From contig JAMZAV010000007.1 in assembly GCA_024449915.1 (NCBI GenBank), forward strand, positions 1,674,001 to 1,738,000: 64,000 bases of DNA. Reading direction: 5' to 3'. Under the pieces are notes generated by a model. It saw only the letters and a list, made by a program, of their open reading frames with translations, was not told where the DNA came from and did no database searches. This stretch comes from Sweltsa coloradensis. Taxonomy: Eukaryota; Arthropoda; Insecta; Plecoptera; Chloroperlidae. The translations under genes were made by a program, and so were the position numbers. Shown here one piece after another: positions 47,108 to 60,720 of this stretch (positions within the stretch are counted from its first letter, which is position 1; each line of letters opens with the position of its first letter).

Positions 47108-49326
47108 CTAGGGAAACGCCAAAGTCGTTGTTAAACGAGTGAGTGAGCCATGTGTTAAGTACCCGATTACATTACTTTTCTTCCCCCTACCTTGGGCCTA
47201 CCTAGCCTATCATAGGCTAGAGAGGCTCATTATGACCTTACAGTTGACGCGCCCGTCCCCGTATACCAACTAAACTTTAAAAACTATTATTTATAACGAA
47301 TATAATTATCAAACTTAAATGCAAATGTTCCCGGTACTCACCACATGACTCGCTCAACATCGTCTCACTACGACTTTGGCGTTTCCCTATAGTCTAGTTG
47401 GCTAAAGGCGCCCTTGTAGCCGAAATGTGAAAGAAGTGAGTTCAATTCCCTGGTCGGGAAAGATTTTGTAATTTCTAGATTGTATTTCAAAAATAATTGA
47501 ACATGATTTGAAATGCATAATATAACGCAGTGTTGTCCATCATCTGTGGCAATAGGGCCTACTATGGTAAACATAGCCAGTACGAAATACGTGAAAATAT
47601 TGCAAGGTTTACTCAATCTACGAGCGAATTTTGTGGGTACCTTGACGTGCAACATTCGACAGACCTTGCATGGGCACGGCATTTCACGGCCAGGCGAATA
47701 ATAAACAAAAAATATATTTTCAAAATCTAAAACATTGTACCCGATTACATTACTTTTCTTCCCCCTACCTTAGGCCTACCTAGCCTATCATAGGCTAGAG
47801 AGGCGCATTATGACCTTACAGTTGACGCGCCGTTCCCGTATGCCAACTAAACTTTAAAAAACTATTATTTATACGAATATACATTATCAAACTTAAATGC
47901 ATATGTTCCCGGGTACTCACCACATGACTCTCTCACTCGTCTAACTACGACTTTTTGGCGTTTCCCTGGTCTAGTTGGCTAAAGCGCCCTTATAGCCGAA
48001 ATATGGGAGACGTGGGTTTAATCCCCTGGGCCCGATTCATGTACATTTATCCCGGGTATAGGTGGTATAAGGACGGTATAATGCAGGACATGGCAGGATA
48101 AGGCCTGGTTAAGTCTGAGCAACTATCATCCAATCAAAAATTTCCAATGCAACAACAGACACAACAAATGTTATTTCCACTGCATTCCACAGCCATGTAA
48201 ATCAGGCAAATTAGCAAATGACACTGAAAATTTGCACCATCTTTGTTTTACATTTTATTTAGTGACAGAAGATTGCGTGAGATCGTTAAAAGAAAAGAAA
48301 AAGGCGTATTATTGCCGTAAATTTGATAGCCTAGGACTATCATACTATTTTTTATCTGCATTAGGCTTTTAGTAATCAAAACTAGTTATTTGTGCGGGTT
48401 GTGTGTCTAAACAAGGTCGTGCAGGCCTAGGGTTGTCTAAAGAGGCCTAGGGCTTGTCAAACGTTTAACGTTAGTATTAATTTTATATATTCCTATAGCC
48501 TAATGGAACTTTAGGCCTACACTGTTGTATTATGAATAATTTTCTACATCTGGGCCTAGGCCCGGGATGGTTTCTGATTTCTTTTATGAGAGTAATGACA
48601 ACTTTTCTCGTTTTACACATAGACGCAAAATTTTAAAATGTCCGCCATCTGTTTACATATTTTATTATCCCCGTGCGAGGCGGGATAAGTCTTCATGAAT
48701 TGGATTCGGAGTTATACCGCACTTATACCACCTAAATCTGCTTATACTGGGATAAAAATGTACATGAATCGGGGCCTGGTCGGGAAAGATTATGTAATTT
48801 CGAGATTGTATTTAAAAAATTATTAAACATGTTTTGAAATGCATATAACGCAGTGAAGTCCATCATCTGTGGCAATAGGGCCTACTATGGTAAACATAGC
48901 CAGTACGAATACGTGAAAACATTGCAAGGTTTACTCAATCTACGAGCGGAATTTGGGGGGACTTTGACTTAAAACATTCGACAGACCTTGAATGGACACG
49001 GCATTTCACTGCCAGGTAAATAAAAACAAAAAATATCCTTTTTAAAATCTAAAACATTGTCGTTAAAATAATTTCATAACATTGGAAGTCTATTTTTCAG
49101 TTTATTATTTCTTGTATGTTTAAATCGCAATGAATCTTGCTGATTTTGTTAGCAGTTCTCAATAACTCGTACCGGATGTCCGTTTAAAATTTCAGCGCAA
49201 TCTGTCAGCGATTCGGCTGATTTTTAACGTACACACACACACACACACACGCACGCAACGCAGAAAAACATAAGGGCCGTTTAAGTCGAATGGAAATCAC
49301 TACGTTCGCTACGCTCACTCGTTCAA
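47108..49326 (-). mobile_element. Helitron-like element, family G, copy 2 (internally duplicated)
   Basis: Inverse orientation. The 3' end CTAGGGAAACGCC lies at 47108 and the 5' end CGCTACGCTCACTCGTTCAA at 49326. The segment 47150-47735 (TTACATTACTTTTCTTCCCC to TCTAAAACATTGT) is repeated at 47740-49060, giving two tRNA-like modules (47391-47461; 47969 onward). The second module is split by a 746-bp TIR element. An (AC)n run lies at 49232-49256. Confidence 0.65.
48030..48775. mobile_element. 746-bp TIR element with CTGG target duplication and paralogous empty site
   Basis: The ends are GCCCGATTCATGTACATTTA and inverted GCCCCGATTCATGTACATTT; inner mirrored words TAGGTGGTATAAG continue the repeat. 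CTGG flanks it on both sides (48026-48029, 48776-48779), possibly CCTGG. The duplicate without the insertion reads CCCTGGTCGGGAAAG at about 47449. No transposase frame; superfamily not assigned. Confidence 0.85.
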
Positions 49327-49628
49327 CAAGCAACAGTACTACTGTAAGACAGAAACATTGATAACATACAACCAAAAGTTTGTATCCAAGACTTGTGCCA
49401 TCTCAATTAACACAAACAAATGGAGTGAAGCTTCCCCCTTCATCCGCTAGATCCTATTGATGTATTTTTTGCGTCACGGATTAGTAAAGTAGGGAATACT
49501 AGTATGTTGAGTTTTGAGTTGATGAGTAATATTTTTCTGGCAAGTCTAACTACATAATATGTAGAAGAGCATTGCAATGTTGCTCCTTGGGACTATTGTT
49601 TATTCTGATGGCACCTAGATTTTAAAAA

Positions 49629-50415
49629 ACTAGGAAAACGCTTAAGTCCCGCCGCGTTGTTGGATGAGCGTAATTGGTGCATTGAGCTGCCATGTGTTAT
49701 GCGGATTTTCTGTTGTTCTGTGGAAAAATCATTACTAATTTGAATTTTTTTTAAATTAAATTGAATTAAATAAAAAATATCCTTTAATTTTTTAATTTTT
49801 TAAAATTAATTGTAATTGTTAAAAAAAGAAAAAAATCGTAAAATTGCGAGTTTAATAAGAAATATTTTCTCGATTGCGCTCAAATTTAACACTTACCTAT
49901 TAATTCATAAAATAAGGATTCTGTGAAAAAATCATTACAATAGGATGAAGCATGTCGGTGTTATAAGTCAAAAAATTGTTTAAAAAAAAGAAAAAACCCG
50001 TAAAATTTCGATTTTTATGATAAATATTTTTTCAATTGCGCTCAAATTTCACACGAATATCTTAATTCATAAAATAAAGGTTCTGAGCAAAAATCATTAA
50101 AATCGGATAAAGCATGTAGGTGTTACAAGTCGAAGAAATTTTTTAAAAATCGAAAAAAATCGTAAAATTGCGATTTTCATGAGAAATATTTTTCCGATTG
50201 CGCTCAAAAACGTGGCAGTTCTAAGTTCAGAGATTTCGAAGGCCCCTAGAAAATTTCATCTCAATTGGAGTATCGGTTTAGCCGGAATCGTGTGGACAAA
50301 CAAACAAAAATTCAAAAAAAAGAAAGAAAGAAAAAAAAAAAAAAAAAACATTCCGGATTATTTTTCTCCAGGGTAGTGAAATGGAATCTTCGCTTCGCTC
50401 GCTACGCTCATCCAA
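49629..50415 (-). mobile_element. Helitron-like family A, full-length copy
   Basis: Inverted: ACTAGGAAAACGCTTAAGTC, CGCGTTGTTGGATGAGCG at the 3' side, and TTCGCTCGCTACGCTCATCC at 50415 as the 5' end. It has the same internal repeat set as the other copies, plus a long A run near 50335. Confidence 0.8.
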
Positions 50416-50471
50416 TTACAATGTTTTTCCAACTCGCGGTAGGCTCAATTTTATAAGCAAAAATTCTTTAT

Positions 50472-51041
50472 TATTGAGCGAGCGTAGCGAGCGTCTCCAC
50501 TTGACTCTTATGGCTCGAATGTCTGTTTTTTTTTGTTTTTTTTTCTGTTACTGCTTCGGTACAGGTCGCACCGTTTCTCTGATCGACCTGAAATTTTGCA
50601 CACATGTACATACCACCTATGCGGGTTGCTGTATAGTTTTGTGGCAAAATTGTTCAAAAAGTTAAAAAGTTACATTAAAGTTAATCGAAAGTTTTTTTTC
50701 AAACTAAACGGCGACAAAATCTGAGGTGGCCAAATCATTTAGAATGTCCGTCCGGTCACGAATATGTTAATTTTATTTTGATCCGATAAGTAGTGTAGAT
50801 GGAAATTACATTATAACAAAGTACTGTTACCATGGCAACGGAAAGTCGAGCAGCTTTTTTGGCTCATGATAGCGGTCGAACGGAGGCTCGGATCGAGTTG
50901 AAATTTTGACCATACGCAAGCTTCGTTCCCGATTGAATGCCATTAGTTTTGTGGCAAAAGATTGGTCCAAGATTGGACTTGATTGATGGTCATAAATTGT
51001 GTTTTATACACTATGAGTGGAACAATAATTTGCATAACAAG
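50472..51041 (+). mobile_element. Helitron-like family C, 5' part
   Basis: TTATTGAGCGAGCGTAGCGA, then GCGTCTCCACTTGACTC, poly-T, CAGGTCGCACCGTTTCTCTG and the 290-bp internal unit (GTCCGTCCGGTCACGAATAT, CGGAGGCTCGGATCGAGTTG). It stops where a second family C copy begins at 51042. Confidence 0.7.
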
Positions 51042-51965
51042 TTATTGAGCGAGCGAAGCGAGCGTCTCCACTTGACTCTTATGGCTCGATGTCTGTTTTT
51101 TTTTTTTTTCTTCTTTTTTTTCTGTTACTGCTTCGATACAGGTCGCACCGTTTCTCTGATCGACCTGAAATTTTGCACACATGTACATACCACCTAGGCG
51201 GGTTGCTGTATAGTTTTGTGGCAAAATCAATCAAAAAGTTAAAAAGTTACATTAAAGTTAATCAAAAGTTTTTTTTTTAAAAACAAACGGCGAAAAAAAC
51301 AAAAGGGGCCCAAATCATTAAGAAGTCCGTCCATCCATATGTTTTTTTTATTTTGATCCGATAAGAGTGTATGGGGAAATTACATTATAAAAAAGTCCCG
51401 TTACCTGGCAACGGAAATCGCCAGCTTTTTTGGCTATGAAGGGGTCAAAGGGAGGCTGGGATCGAGTTGAAATTTGACCATACGCGCTTCGTTCCCGTTT
51501 TGAATCCCATTATTTTTGGGGCAAAATTGTTCAAAAATTTATAAAGTTACTTTAATTTAATTTAAAAAGTTTTTTTTTAAAACTAAACGGCACAAAACTG
51601 GGTAGCCAAATCATTTAAATGTCCGTCCGGTACGAATATGTTAATTTTTTTTTGACCGATAAGTGTGTAGATAAAATTACTTTTTAACAAAAGTAAGGGT
51701 TACCATGGCAACGAAAAGTCGCACAAGAATTTCTGGTCACTATTACTGCCCTGAAGTATAAAGAGTTAAATATTTTTTAAAAAAAAGATGTCAAGGCCCT
51801 TTAATGGCGGGGGGATTTTTCCATTCCTCCTTTTTTTCAAATTTTCAGTAAAATGGGTAAGACCTTTAAAAGACTTTTTGGGTATGAAACATTAGGGGAA
51901 TGTCGTACTCGGGGTCGTGTTGCACTACCGTGGCCAACAACGCGCCCAAAATAGCGTTTTCCTAG
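51042..51965 (+). mobile_element. Helitron-like family C, copy with 3' end
   Basis: TTATTGAGCGAGCGAAGCGA start, two 290-bp internal units (the second degraded), and the terminus CCAACAACGCGCCC then AATAGCGTTTTCCTAGT at 51965. This terminus links family C to A and B. From about 51280 the copy shows many small deletions and lengthened homopolymers compared with the first. Confidence 0.7.
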
Positions 51966-54900
51966 TAGAAATTCTTTATATAATAGTGATTCCCCTTTTG
52001 AAATAACTTTTTGCTTAGAGGGTTCCAAACTTTTCAAAAGGGAATTTGGACTTTTTTGATTTTTGGAACCTGGAGGGGGGGGGTGGGGGGGGGGGGGAGA
52101 AGAGAGTTTTTTGGTTTTGATAAATACCTTTTTGGGGTTTTTAAAAAGGTTGAAAATAAAAAAAAATCTAAATATTGGATTTTTCTAATGGGCATGGTTG
52201 AAGTAAAAAAAATTTTAAAAAAAATATAAAATTTTAAAGTGTTTGGTGTTTGAAAAAGCATTGGCATACCGACATTTATCGTTGACGAGTGAAGGAGTCA
52301 GGGAAAAAAACCTTTTTCAGCTTAGGGCGCAAAAAAATTTTCCCAAAGTAATGTTGAGAATTTTGTTTAACAATAAATTTTAAATATAATATGTAAGGGA
52401 GATAGATATTTGTCAATAGGGAAAATTCACCAAGTCCAAAATTTAGTGGGTGTAAAAAAATGGTAAAATCCTACCCAAAAAAACCCCCTTTTACTGAAAT
52501 TAAAAACCAATTTAAAGTATATTAAATTCTTTTGGGGCACAAATTTGTAAAATTTTATTTCCCTGCAAACACATGTGACTTCAAGATTTGGGTCTAAAGC
52601 ACGCTAGAGATTTTTTTAACCATTGCTCAAAGCTTTTTGCAAATGACAATTTATAAGAAAGTGACTAAACCGAAACCATAGAAAAAAAATTGCAAATTGC
52701 AAAAATTGGGAAAAATAAAAAAGTTTGATTTTATTTTCCAAGTCCAGCCTCCCATCTACCTTCCTTTCATATGCCCAAAAGCCCCTGCCTACCCCCTTTT
52801 GTTAGGAAAACTAAAAAAATGAAGGATTAACGTATCCAAAAACCAAGCTCTATGCACATCACTGAAGGAATAAAATACCCAAACTACTCAATGGAAGGGT
52901 TTGCCAGAGAGCTCCTGAAGCTGAAATGGAAATGCACGCCCACTTAAAGAAAAATTGGGCGCCCGACCCGATTTCGGGCTGAATCTAACTGCCTCAAAAA
53001 AAGGCCCCTTTCAAATTTTCCCAAAGCGCCATCAAACTAACAGAGGCATTTTGTCCGATTTTTAGAAGTTACACGGCTCCCCTTGCCTTGCCTTGCCCCA
53101 CAGTTGCCGGACACATCAAATCTTTACACCAAATTTAAAAAAATTGATGGAATTGGAAAAAAAAGTTCGGACCTAAAAGAGTTGAAAATTCTGTCGGGGC
53201 ACACTTAAGCACTAAAAAAAAACCCCCTTCAAGGAATGATGCACTCTTCACAGATGGCTCCGAAGGTAAAACCCCGTCGCTCTGGTTACGAGCTTACGGC
53301 GTTAGGCCTACTCCCCTCTTTTTTGGGAGGCTCCCCCTTTTGGGCGCAGGGCAACAGGCAACACACTTTGATGCTAAAGTTGCGCACTCGCCAGGGCGCC
53401 CGGAAAAATTGCAGAAACCCAACCCTTCCCGCTCAAAAAACTAAATAAATAAATTGTATTTAGAGTTACCCACTCTTTATATAATGATTTTCGGGGGGGA
53501 CAGTAAAAATTTGTCATCCTCTGCACAGCATCTCAGCCTAAGTTTGTCAAAAAAGCGGGTCCCCCTGATGTGCTGTTTTTCCTCTTCATACCTCCGTCCA
53601 AACAAAAACATTTTAAATTCGGGATCCCCACCACTGTAAAAATTAGGGGGGAACAGAAAGCTACTTTTTAGCCAAAAGGGGTACAAAAAAGATCCCCCAC
53701 CAGATCTTTTATGAAATTTCACCATTAAAAAGGGGATTAGCTGATCATGAAAAAGGGTCTTCAAAAAAGCACAGCAAAGGCTGCAAAAAATGAATTTTGG
53801 GGGGATGAGATAAAAAAAAGAGCAGACAAAAACTGGTCTGTAAACTGCCACACCCCATTCCGTTTTGCAAGGGCCATGACGTTTCCCAACACCATCGAAA
53901 AATTTAAACATCACCACCGAAAAACCCTTGTAATTATGAAATTTTCGAACCCAAGACAGAGAAAACCTTTTTAGTGTGCCACTGTGCCGCACCCCGAGTG
54001 ACTTGACTCCCGGGCCCCGCCCAATGATATGAGCAGGTCAGAGAAAGAAGCCATTTCATTCGGGACAGCGAGAAAGAAAATGGCTGAAGGAGCACAAAAA
54101 GCACGGGGGAAAAAAGGAATACGCCGCCCCAAAAATATTGTTACAAGGGAAAGGGACCCCTTAATGTGTAAGAAGCACAAAAGCTGGGACTAAAAAGGTG
54201 AAGCACATGCATCGGATTTTTGAATTCAAAGTCAAACAAATTTTTTTTTGGGACAATTCATCCCTTGTAAAACTTTATTCAGTCAACATTTAAGGGGAAA
54301 TCAAATTATGGTCATTAATTTAGTGTTAGTAAGGCTAAAGAGACGCCCTCACCGCACCATTCCTAGTCCCGTTACTTGACGTTCTTTATCCCGTCTCTCG
54401 TCGCCTTTACAGACATATAACCTGTTTTGGACTGAATGTGGAAAATTGAGTCTTTTTTGGCATTTTGGGGAATTGTTAGATGTAGACATGATCGGTATTA
54501 ATTATTAAATCCCTAAAAAACGTTTTAAAATTTTAAAAGTATTTTACTTTTTTTGATATTTTTTGCCTTAAAATGTAAAATAAAAACGGTCCCAACCGTT
54601 ATTTATAGAACAGTCAACCAAACAAAATAAAAAATTTTGGTTCGATGACCTGATAAGAATCATATTACCCAAAATTAAACTGAAAACGGACAAAACTTCT
54701 AAATCTGTCCGCACGGGCCTACCTACTACTCTTCTTATAGGTCCCTCTTTTTTAAAGAACTTGTACATAGTCAGAGGCAGGTTTTTGGGGGTGAAAGAGT
54801 GGCAAAAACAACCTTACAGTGACGCACCCTTAAAATTAACATTTATGGTAGCTTAAGTTAAAAAAAAAAATTTGTTTTTTATGAACAAAGTTTTATTTTT

Positions 54901-57899
54901 GGAAAGTCCCCTTAGATTTAGAATGATTTTAATTTCGTCCAAAATTCACATTTTTGTATCAAAGCTCTCGCAAAAGGACCAAAAAAACCAAACCAAATTT
55001 TAAAACTAAAACCAACTAAAAATCCACATTTTGGAAATTTTAAAATATCCCCAAAAATATTAAAATTACAATGAATAAAAAATATCAATATTTTACCTAT
55101 CCTTTCCATAGTACTTTTCACCTACCTACATGTAGCTTTAAAAAAAACTTACTACAATAATGTTTGGGTTTTTTAAATGTTGTGTTTTTTTTAATGGGGG
55201 TTTGTATCCTAATAGACTTTTTCATTGGGTAAAAAACAAAAATATAAAAAAATACATCTAAAATTTCCATGATGGCAATGTGCAGGGGGCAGGCCCACTA
55301 CACTAGGTTTACTTTTCTTGAAATTTTGTATGCAGAAAATTTTAACAATTTGTTGACACCCCAAATTTAAGAGTAATTTTTTTCTTTTTAGGAAACCCTT
55401 TGTCACTGCACTACCTATACTTAAAACTGTGTTTTTTTGACATTTCCCTTTTGAAACACAATAAAAACAAAGAAACCTGTAGAAATTTCTTAAAAGTTCA
55501 AAATTAAATTAAGTTTTACAGCAAGCAACTGGGCTCCAAGTATTTTGTTTTTCGTTTTCCTTTTTAATGCCATCGTTTAAGCTTTCAACCTAAAATGATA
55601 GCAAAACTAAAACACGCCGCTGCACGGACGCGCGATGGGCCCTTTTTAGTGAATATTCTCATCTTTCCTATTCCACAGGTATAAAAGGTTTTAAAATGGA
55701 ATCCGCCGCTGTACTTGCACTCTCGCTCGGAATATCCAAGGGATTTGTGAGAAACCGTTGTAAACCCCTCCCAAAGTGTTCCTGCTAGCACTGAATCACA
55801 AGATGCATCCCTGGGGGCAACAATACGTGGAGCTGATTAAAAAGGAAATACTTATAAATTTTGGGTACCGGTACTTTTGAAGGCCCGATGTTAGCACTAT
55901 GACAATTAAAACTGTTCTTGGTAAAAAAAAGATAAAAAAACAAAAATTTTTTCCCGATAAAGAAGGTAGGGGTCCCGGGTACCTAAAACACCCAGAGTTT
56001 CTGTAGGGACTTTGCACAAGTAATAATTTTAAAAATTTAATTAAAATTTTATTTTTATATATTATTTTATTTTTTATGATAAAAAACAAGAGGTAAAGTG
56101 AGACAGTGGTTTGAAGGTTTCATTTTAAAATATAAAAAAGAAAAAATCAAAATTTTGGAGATGCAAAAAAATAGAAAGGACGGGTCCAGTGTACTTCAGT
56201 GCCAGCTGGTCCCATTTTAAATGTGCAGGGGTCAATAAAAAGAATATAGAAGAAAAACAAAAAGGAAGGGTGGGTGGGGCATTAAAAGATCAGGGGGTTT
56301 GGAAAAAAAAGGTGGAAATTCCCTAAAACACAGTAAAGGAACTTGGGGTAGAAAGTATACCGTAGCAAAAGAAACCCGACTTCTGGGCCTAGAATTGGAC
56401 TGAAACAAGTCAAAGCCTAGGAAAACCACAAAAAAACCCTGGTCAAATGGGGGGAAGGGGGGGCTATAAGGAAGAGGGGGAAACCAAAATTAGAATAGGC
56501 ATGTGCCGGGTGTAGGTATATAAAAAAGGGGAAAGGGAGGGTACAGAAAATAAGTATGATGATAAAAGTATTGAACACCTGAGTGAAAAAGTAGACTTTG
56601 GAACAGCAGAAGATAGAGAAAAGGGAAAAGGCGGGTGTGCTAGCCCAAGTGTAAAACAGAATGAAGGGGTGTGAAGAATCACTACAGAGGGGGGTAAACA
56701 ACACTAGTCTAAAAAAAAAACATATTCCGGGTTTGGGAAAAAAAAAGGGGAAAATGCAAATGAGATTGGTGAACCCTTGGAGAGGATTAAAAGAGAAACA
56801 GGAGGGAAGAAAAATGTAGAAACGTTTAAAAAAATATGGGGGAGGGATAGACAAAGCTAATAGAAATAAAGGGAAAAAAAAAGGATCCCAACAGCACTGG
56901 TTTACAATGATATACCACAGCAAAAGACCTGGGCCCACCAAGAAAGTCCTAAAAACCATGGTGGACTGGCCAAAAGCAAGGCCTAAACAAAAAAAGCCAG
57001 ACAAAAAAGTTGATCAAAACGCGGTTTTAAAAAAAAAAACAATCCGGAACAAGTCTAATCCCCCAAAAACATCAAGGGGGTGAAGAAATTCTAAACGGAG
57101 GCTGAGCAACAACAGATGCAAGAGCTCGGGGTTCAGGAAGTAAAGAGAAAAAAAAGGGAAACTGAGAAACAAGGGGGGACTAGAAAAATGTGTACTCCCA
57201 AAAAAAAACAGTAAACCTACAAAAATAGGATATACAAAACTCCCAAAAGTATTTTGATGGGTATTTATGGGGAAAAAACCAGAAATTCTGTGAACAAAAG
57301 GGGGTATAGACTAGAGCATACCCGGTAAAAAAATAAAAGACTCAACGAAAAACGAGGAATACGGACAAGAAGAAGCGACAATAGTTTCCAAAAAAGGGGG
57401 AAATGCAGAAAGAGTTGGGCCTGGAACCAAAAAAAATTTGAGGGGACAAGTGCGGGAATTATTGACAAAAAACAAAACAGAATTTTAAGGGGGGGCACAA
57501 AAAAACATGATTGGCCTGACCACATGGACAGGAGAAAGTGCAAATCCCTTCAAAAATTTTTGTGAAGAAGAAAAATAACGTTCTTAACAGTCAAACTTGG
57601 GGGGAAAATGAAAACGGGAAAAGGGAAGCACAAAGGGGGGGAAAAAACAAGGATGTAATAACCAATTAATGAAAGAAGGGGACAAGACCCCCCCAGAAGA
57701 CCTACAAAAACCAAGTCAAAACACACAAAAAACAAAGATTTTCATATCTAGGAAAACGGGATTTTCCACAGGTGGGTGTGGAGATCAAAAGAAAATAAAA
57801 AACACTGTGACAAAGAAAAAGAAGCAAGGGTACAATAAAACATAACAAATAGATATAATAAAAACAAACATAGGCATACAAGATTAAAATAGGAACCCT
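51966..57899. other. Low-complexity, indel-rich sequence without recognised genes
   Basis: Long runs of A, T, G and C of 5-9 bases are everywhere (for example GGGGGG blocks at 52075-52100). Open frames here, the longest 171 codons at 53477-53992 on the minus strand, have no recognisable family and look incidental. From about 56200 the plus strand becomes strongly purine-rich, leading into the LINE below; ORF1-like coding may be hidden there, but I cannot identify it. Confidence 0.45.
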
Positions 57900-60720
57900 A
57901 AATTTTCTTACATTAAAGGAAAATGGAATTAGTAGATGAAAGATGTCGAAAAAATTTGGGGATATTAGGCTTGCGAGACAAATGGGAAAGGGGTTTTAAA
58001 CCAAAGAACTGAGAAAGGTACAAATTATTATGGTCGGCACAAAAGAAGGCAAAAATGGGGTGGGATTTATCTCAGCCCAAAGTAAAGAAAACATTTTCCA
58101 GTAGACAAAAGAGGGCGAATTTTGAAAATTAAAATATTTATAAAAAAAATAGCTTTAGAGATTACATCATGCACCACAAATTGGGTTTTGCGTGGCCGAA
58201 AAGGAGGCATGCTTGAACAATTTGGAAGAAGAAATCACAGAGAGAAGTAATAATTATGGGGGATCTTTAATCCAAAGTAGGGAGAGAGAGAACGGGATTG
58301 AAGAGGTACTAGGGGGCCATGGGGTTGGGCCAAGGGAAAAAGGAAGGGGAAAAACTACTTGATTTGGTCAGGGAAAGGACTGCGAAACGGAAAAGTGGTT
58401 CATGAAAAAAAAAAGATCACAAATACTCGGTACGCCTGGGATGGCTCATCTGAGTCAGTATTGATTATATTATTTTAAAATGCAAAAGCCAAAAATATCA
58501 CTGAGTAAAAAAATAAATTTCCCAGCGTGTCTCTGATGGGGACCACAGATTACTTGTAAGCCTTATAAAAGTGAACAATAAAGACAAAATCATGGACATA
58601 TCCCCGGAGGAAGATTCCAAAAAACAAAAATGGGAAATACAGGAGGAGACTACATGTTCCCCTTTTGAAGACGAAGAGGGAAAAATATCCAACACATATT
58701 TTTTTCAGTGAGAGGATGGAAAAAACTTATCATATTTTTAGTAGTGTGAAAAATGCCCGAAGGGCAGGGGCATAAAAAAGGAAAAGGAAACTGTGTGGTG
58801 GGAATGGAAAAGTGAAGACCTGTTAAACGCAAAAAGTAGCCCAAAGGAAAAAGGGTAAAAACGGGCAAAGAAAATGAGAAAAGTACAAAAAAGTATAAAT
58901 ATAAACTAAAAAAAAAGAATGGAAGAAAAGAAAAAAAACAAAAGGAAAAATTTTCAGACAAATTTTGAGAAAGGACTTTGATACAAATAAGAAATTTTTG
59001 TATGGACAATGAGAAGCAAAGAAAACAAAGAAATCACAAATACCCGACCCAAAAACAATGAATCTCTTTACTGACCCCGAAGAAAATGAAAAAAAATGTG
59101 GAAGAAAAATTTCAAAAACCTTTAAAAGCCCAGGGTTTCCTGATCTAACCATAACCAAATCAGGAAGGGGCCAACAATAGAAATATTTCAAACCCATGAG
59201 GAAGAAAGAAGAAATAAAAGGAAATGAAAAATCAAGACGGAAGTAGTTGAAGCAGTAAAAGCCCTGAAAAAAAGGTAAAGCTTTTGGGAAAGGGGGAAAA
59301 AGTTGGGAATGATCAAAGGGCAGGGATGCAGCATAGATTGATGTGGAGAGTACCAGTGCAGCTTTTGGGAAAAAAAGAAGGGACCCGATGAGGGGAAAGG
59401 GAAATTAAGTGCCAACATTTTAAAAAAAGGGGACAGGAAAAAGTGTAAAAATTATAGAGGAATAACGCTGATGGCCAGTGTGCAAAGATATACCCAGAAA
59501 ACTAGATCGAAGACTCGACAAAGTAGACCAAGTTTAGAGAGGGAAAAAATATGGGTTTAGAGCTGGCCGCTCAACCATAGTCTCATATTTTGGGTCAGAC
59601 AAATAAGGAAAAAAAATGGGAAAAGGAGAAGAATGTTCAGGGATTCTTGGTGTAGAAAAACATTGAAGTGTCCCGAGCAAAAACTTGGGGAATGCTTAAA
59701 AGATGCAGAAGTAAACAGAGTCAAAAACAAAATTTAAAACAATATGTCCAAAAAGAGCTGTGTTCAAAACCCCTTTGGTAGAACTACTTGGTTTGAAATA
59801 AACGGTGGGCTACGGCAAGGGGTGTGATGTCCCTCATTATTTACCGTTGTTATGGATAACTACTGCGTAAAATTGAACCCACGGGAAAGGAACATCTAAA
59901 ACTATGGGTTTTGCAGATGAATAGTGGATGGGGGATACCTTTAAGAAGTACAGAAGAGCGTAGTGGGGGAATGAGGAAACATGAAGTTTAACATGAAAAT
60001 AACATTGAAAAGTGAAAATTAATATAACAAAAAAATAAAAAAATCAAAAAAAGATAATCTACGGGGGGAAGAGTTGGCCATTGCAGAAGCATTTAAATAC
60101 CCCGGAAGTATACTAACAAAAACCAAAAAATAAGCGAAATTCAAGGGGAAATTTATTACAGAAAATTTTTCCCCAAAATGACGTAAAATATTATGGGAAA
60201 AAAGAAAATTTATCCAGGGGCAAGATTTTTGTCAAAAAGTTTTCCCCCCCAATAATATCAATGCATCCGGAATGGACAATAGGAGGAAAGAAGAAGCAGA
60301 TTACAAGCAGCAGAGATGAAATTTTTTAAAGGGGTTCTGTAGCCTTTAAAAAAAAAACAAGGAGGGGTAAAACAATAAGAAAAAAAAAATAGGTGGAAAG
60401 TTTTCGAAAAAAAAAAGGAAAAAAACGACTTCGATGGTATGGGCAGTACGAAAAGAAACAAGAAAAAATACCAAGAAGAGAATTTTTAACACACATGGGG
60501 GGGGATAAAAGGGTTGGGCCCCCAAGATAGTGGGGGACCAAATAAAAAGGAACATTGAAAAAAGAGGAAAACGGGGGAAGAATTAATGAAAAAGACTTGG
60601 GAGGATAAAAGAAATGGAGAGAACTGGGAGAAAAGCCTGTCAAAACTCGATTAATGAGAGGTGTTGAGCCGGTAGCAAACACGAAAGTCCCACCCCAGAA
60701 ATTGGTGATACGTCCCCCCC
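57900..60720 (+). pseudogene. Non-LTR retrotransposon (endonuclease, reverse transcriptase), heavily frameshifted
   Basis: Pieces in all three plus frames occur in LINE order. LDILGLRETRW and GTKEGKNGVGF near 57960-58060 are the APE endonuclease start. The GDFN-type segment is near 58255 and YIILK..GDHRLLVSLIKVN near 58460-58580. YRGITLM near 59455, YGFRAGRST near 59550, a GLRQG-like turn near 59815 and FADE near 59910 (in place of the FADD catalytic box) mark the reverse transcriptase. WYG-type and GRP..RW-like C-terminal text is near 60430-60540. Dozens of indels make it non-functional as written. The clade is not assigned. Confidence 0.7.

Noticed and set aside
53477..53992. 171-codon minus-strand open frame
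   Set aside because: No family resemblance and it lies in the indel-rich region where long frames arise by chance in purine- or pyrimidine-biased sequence.
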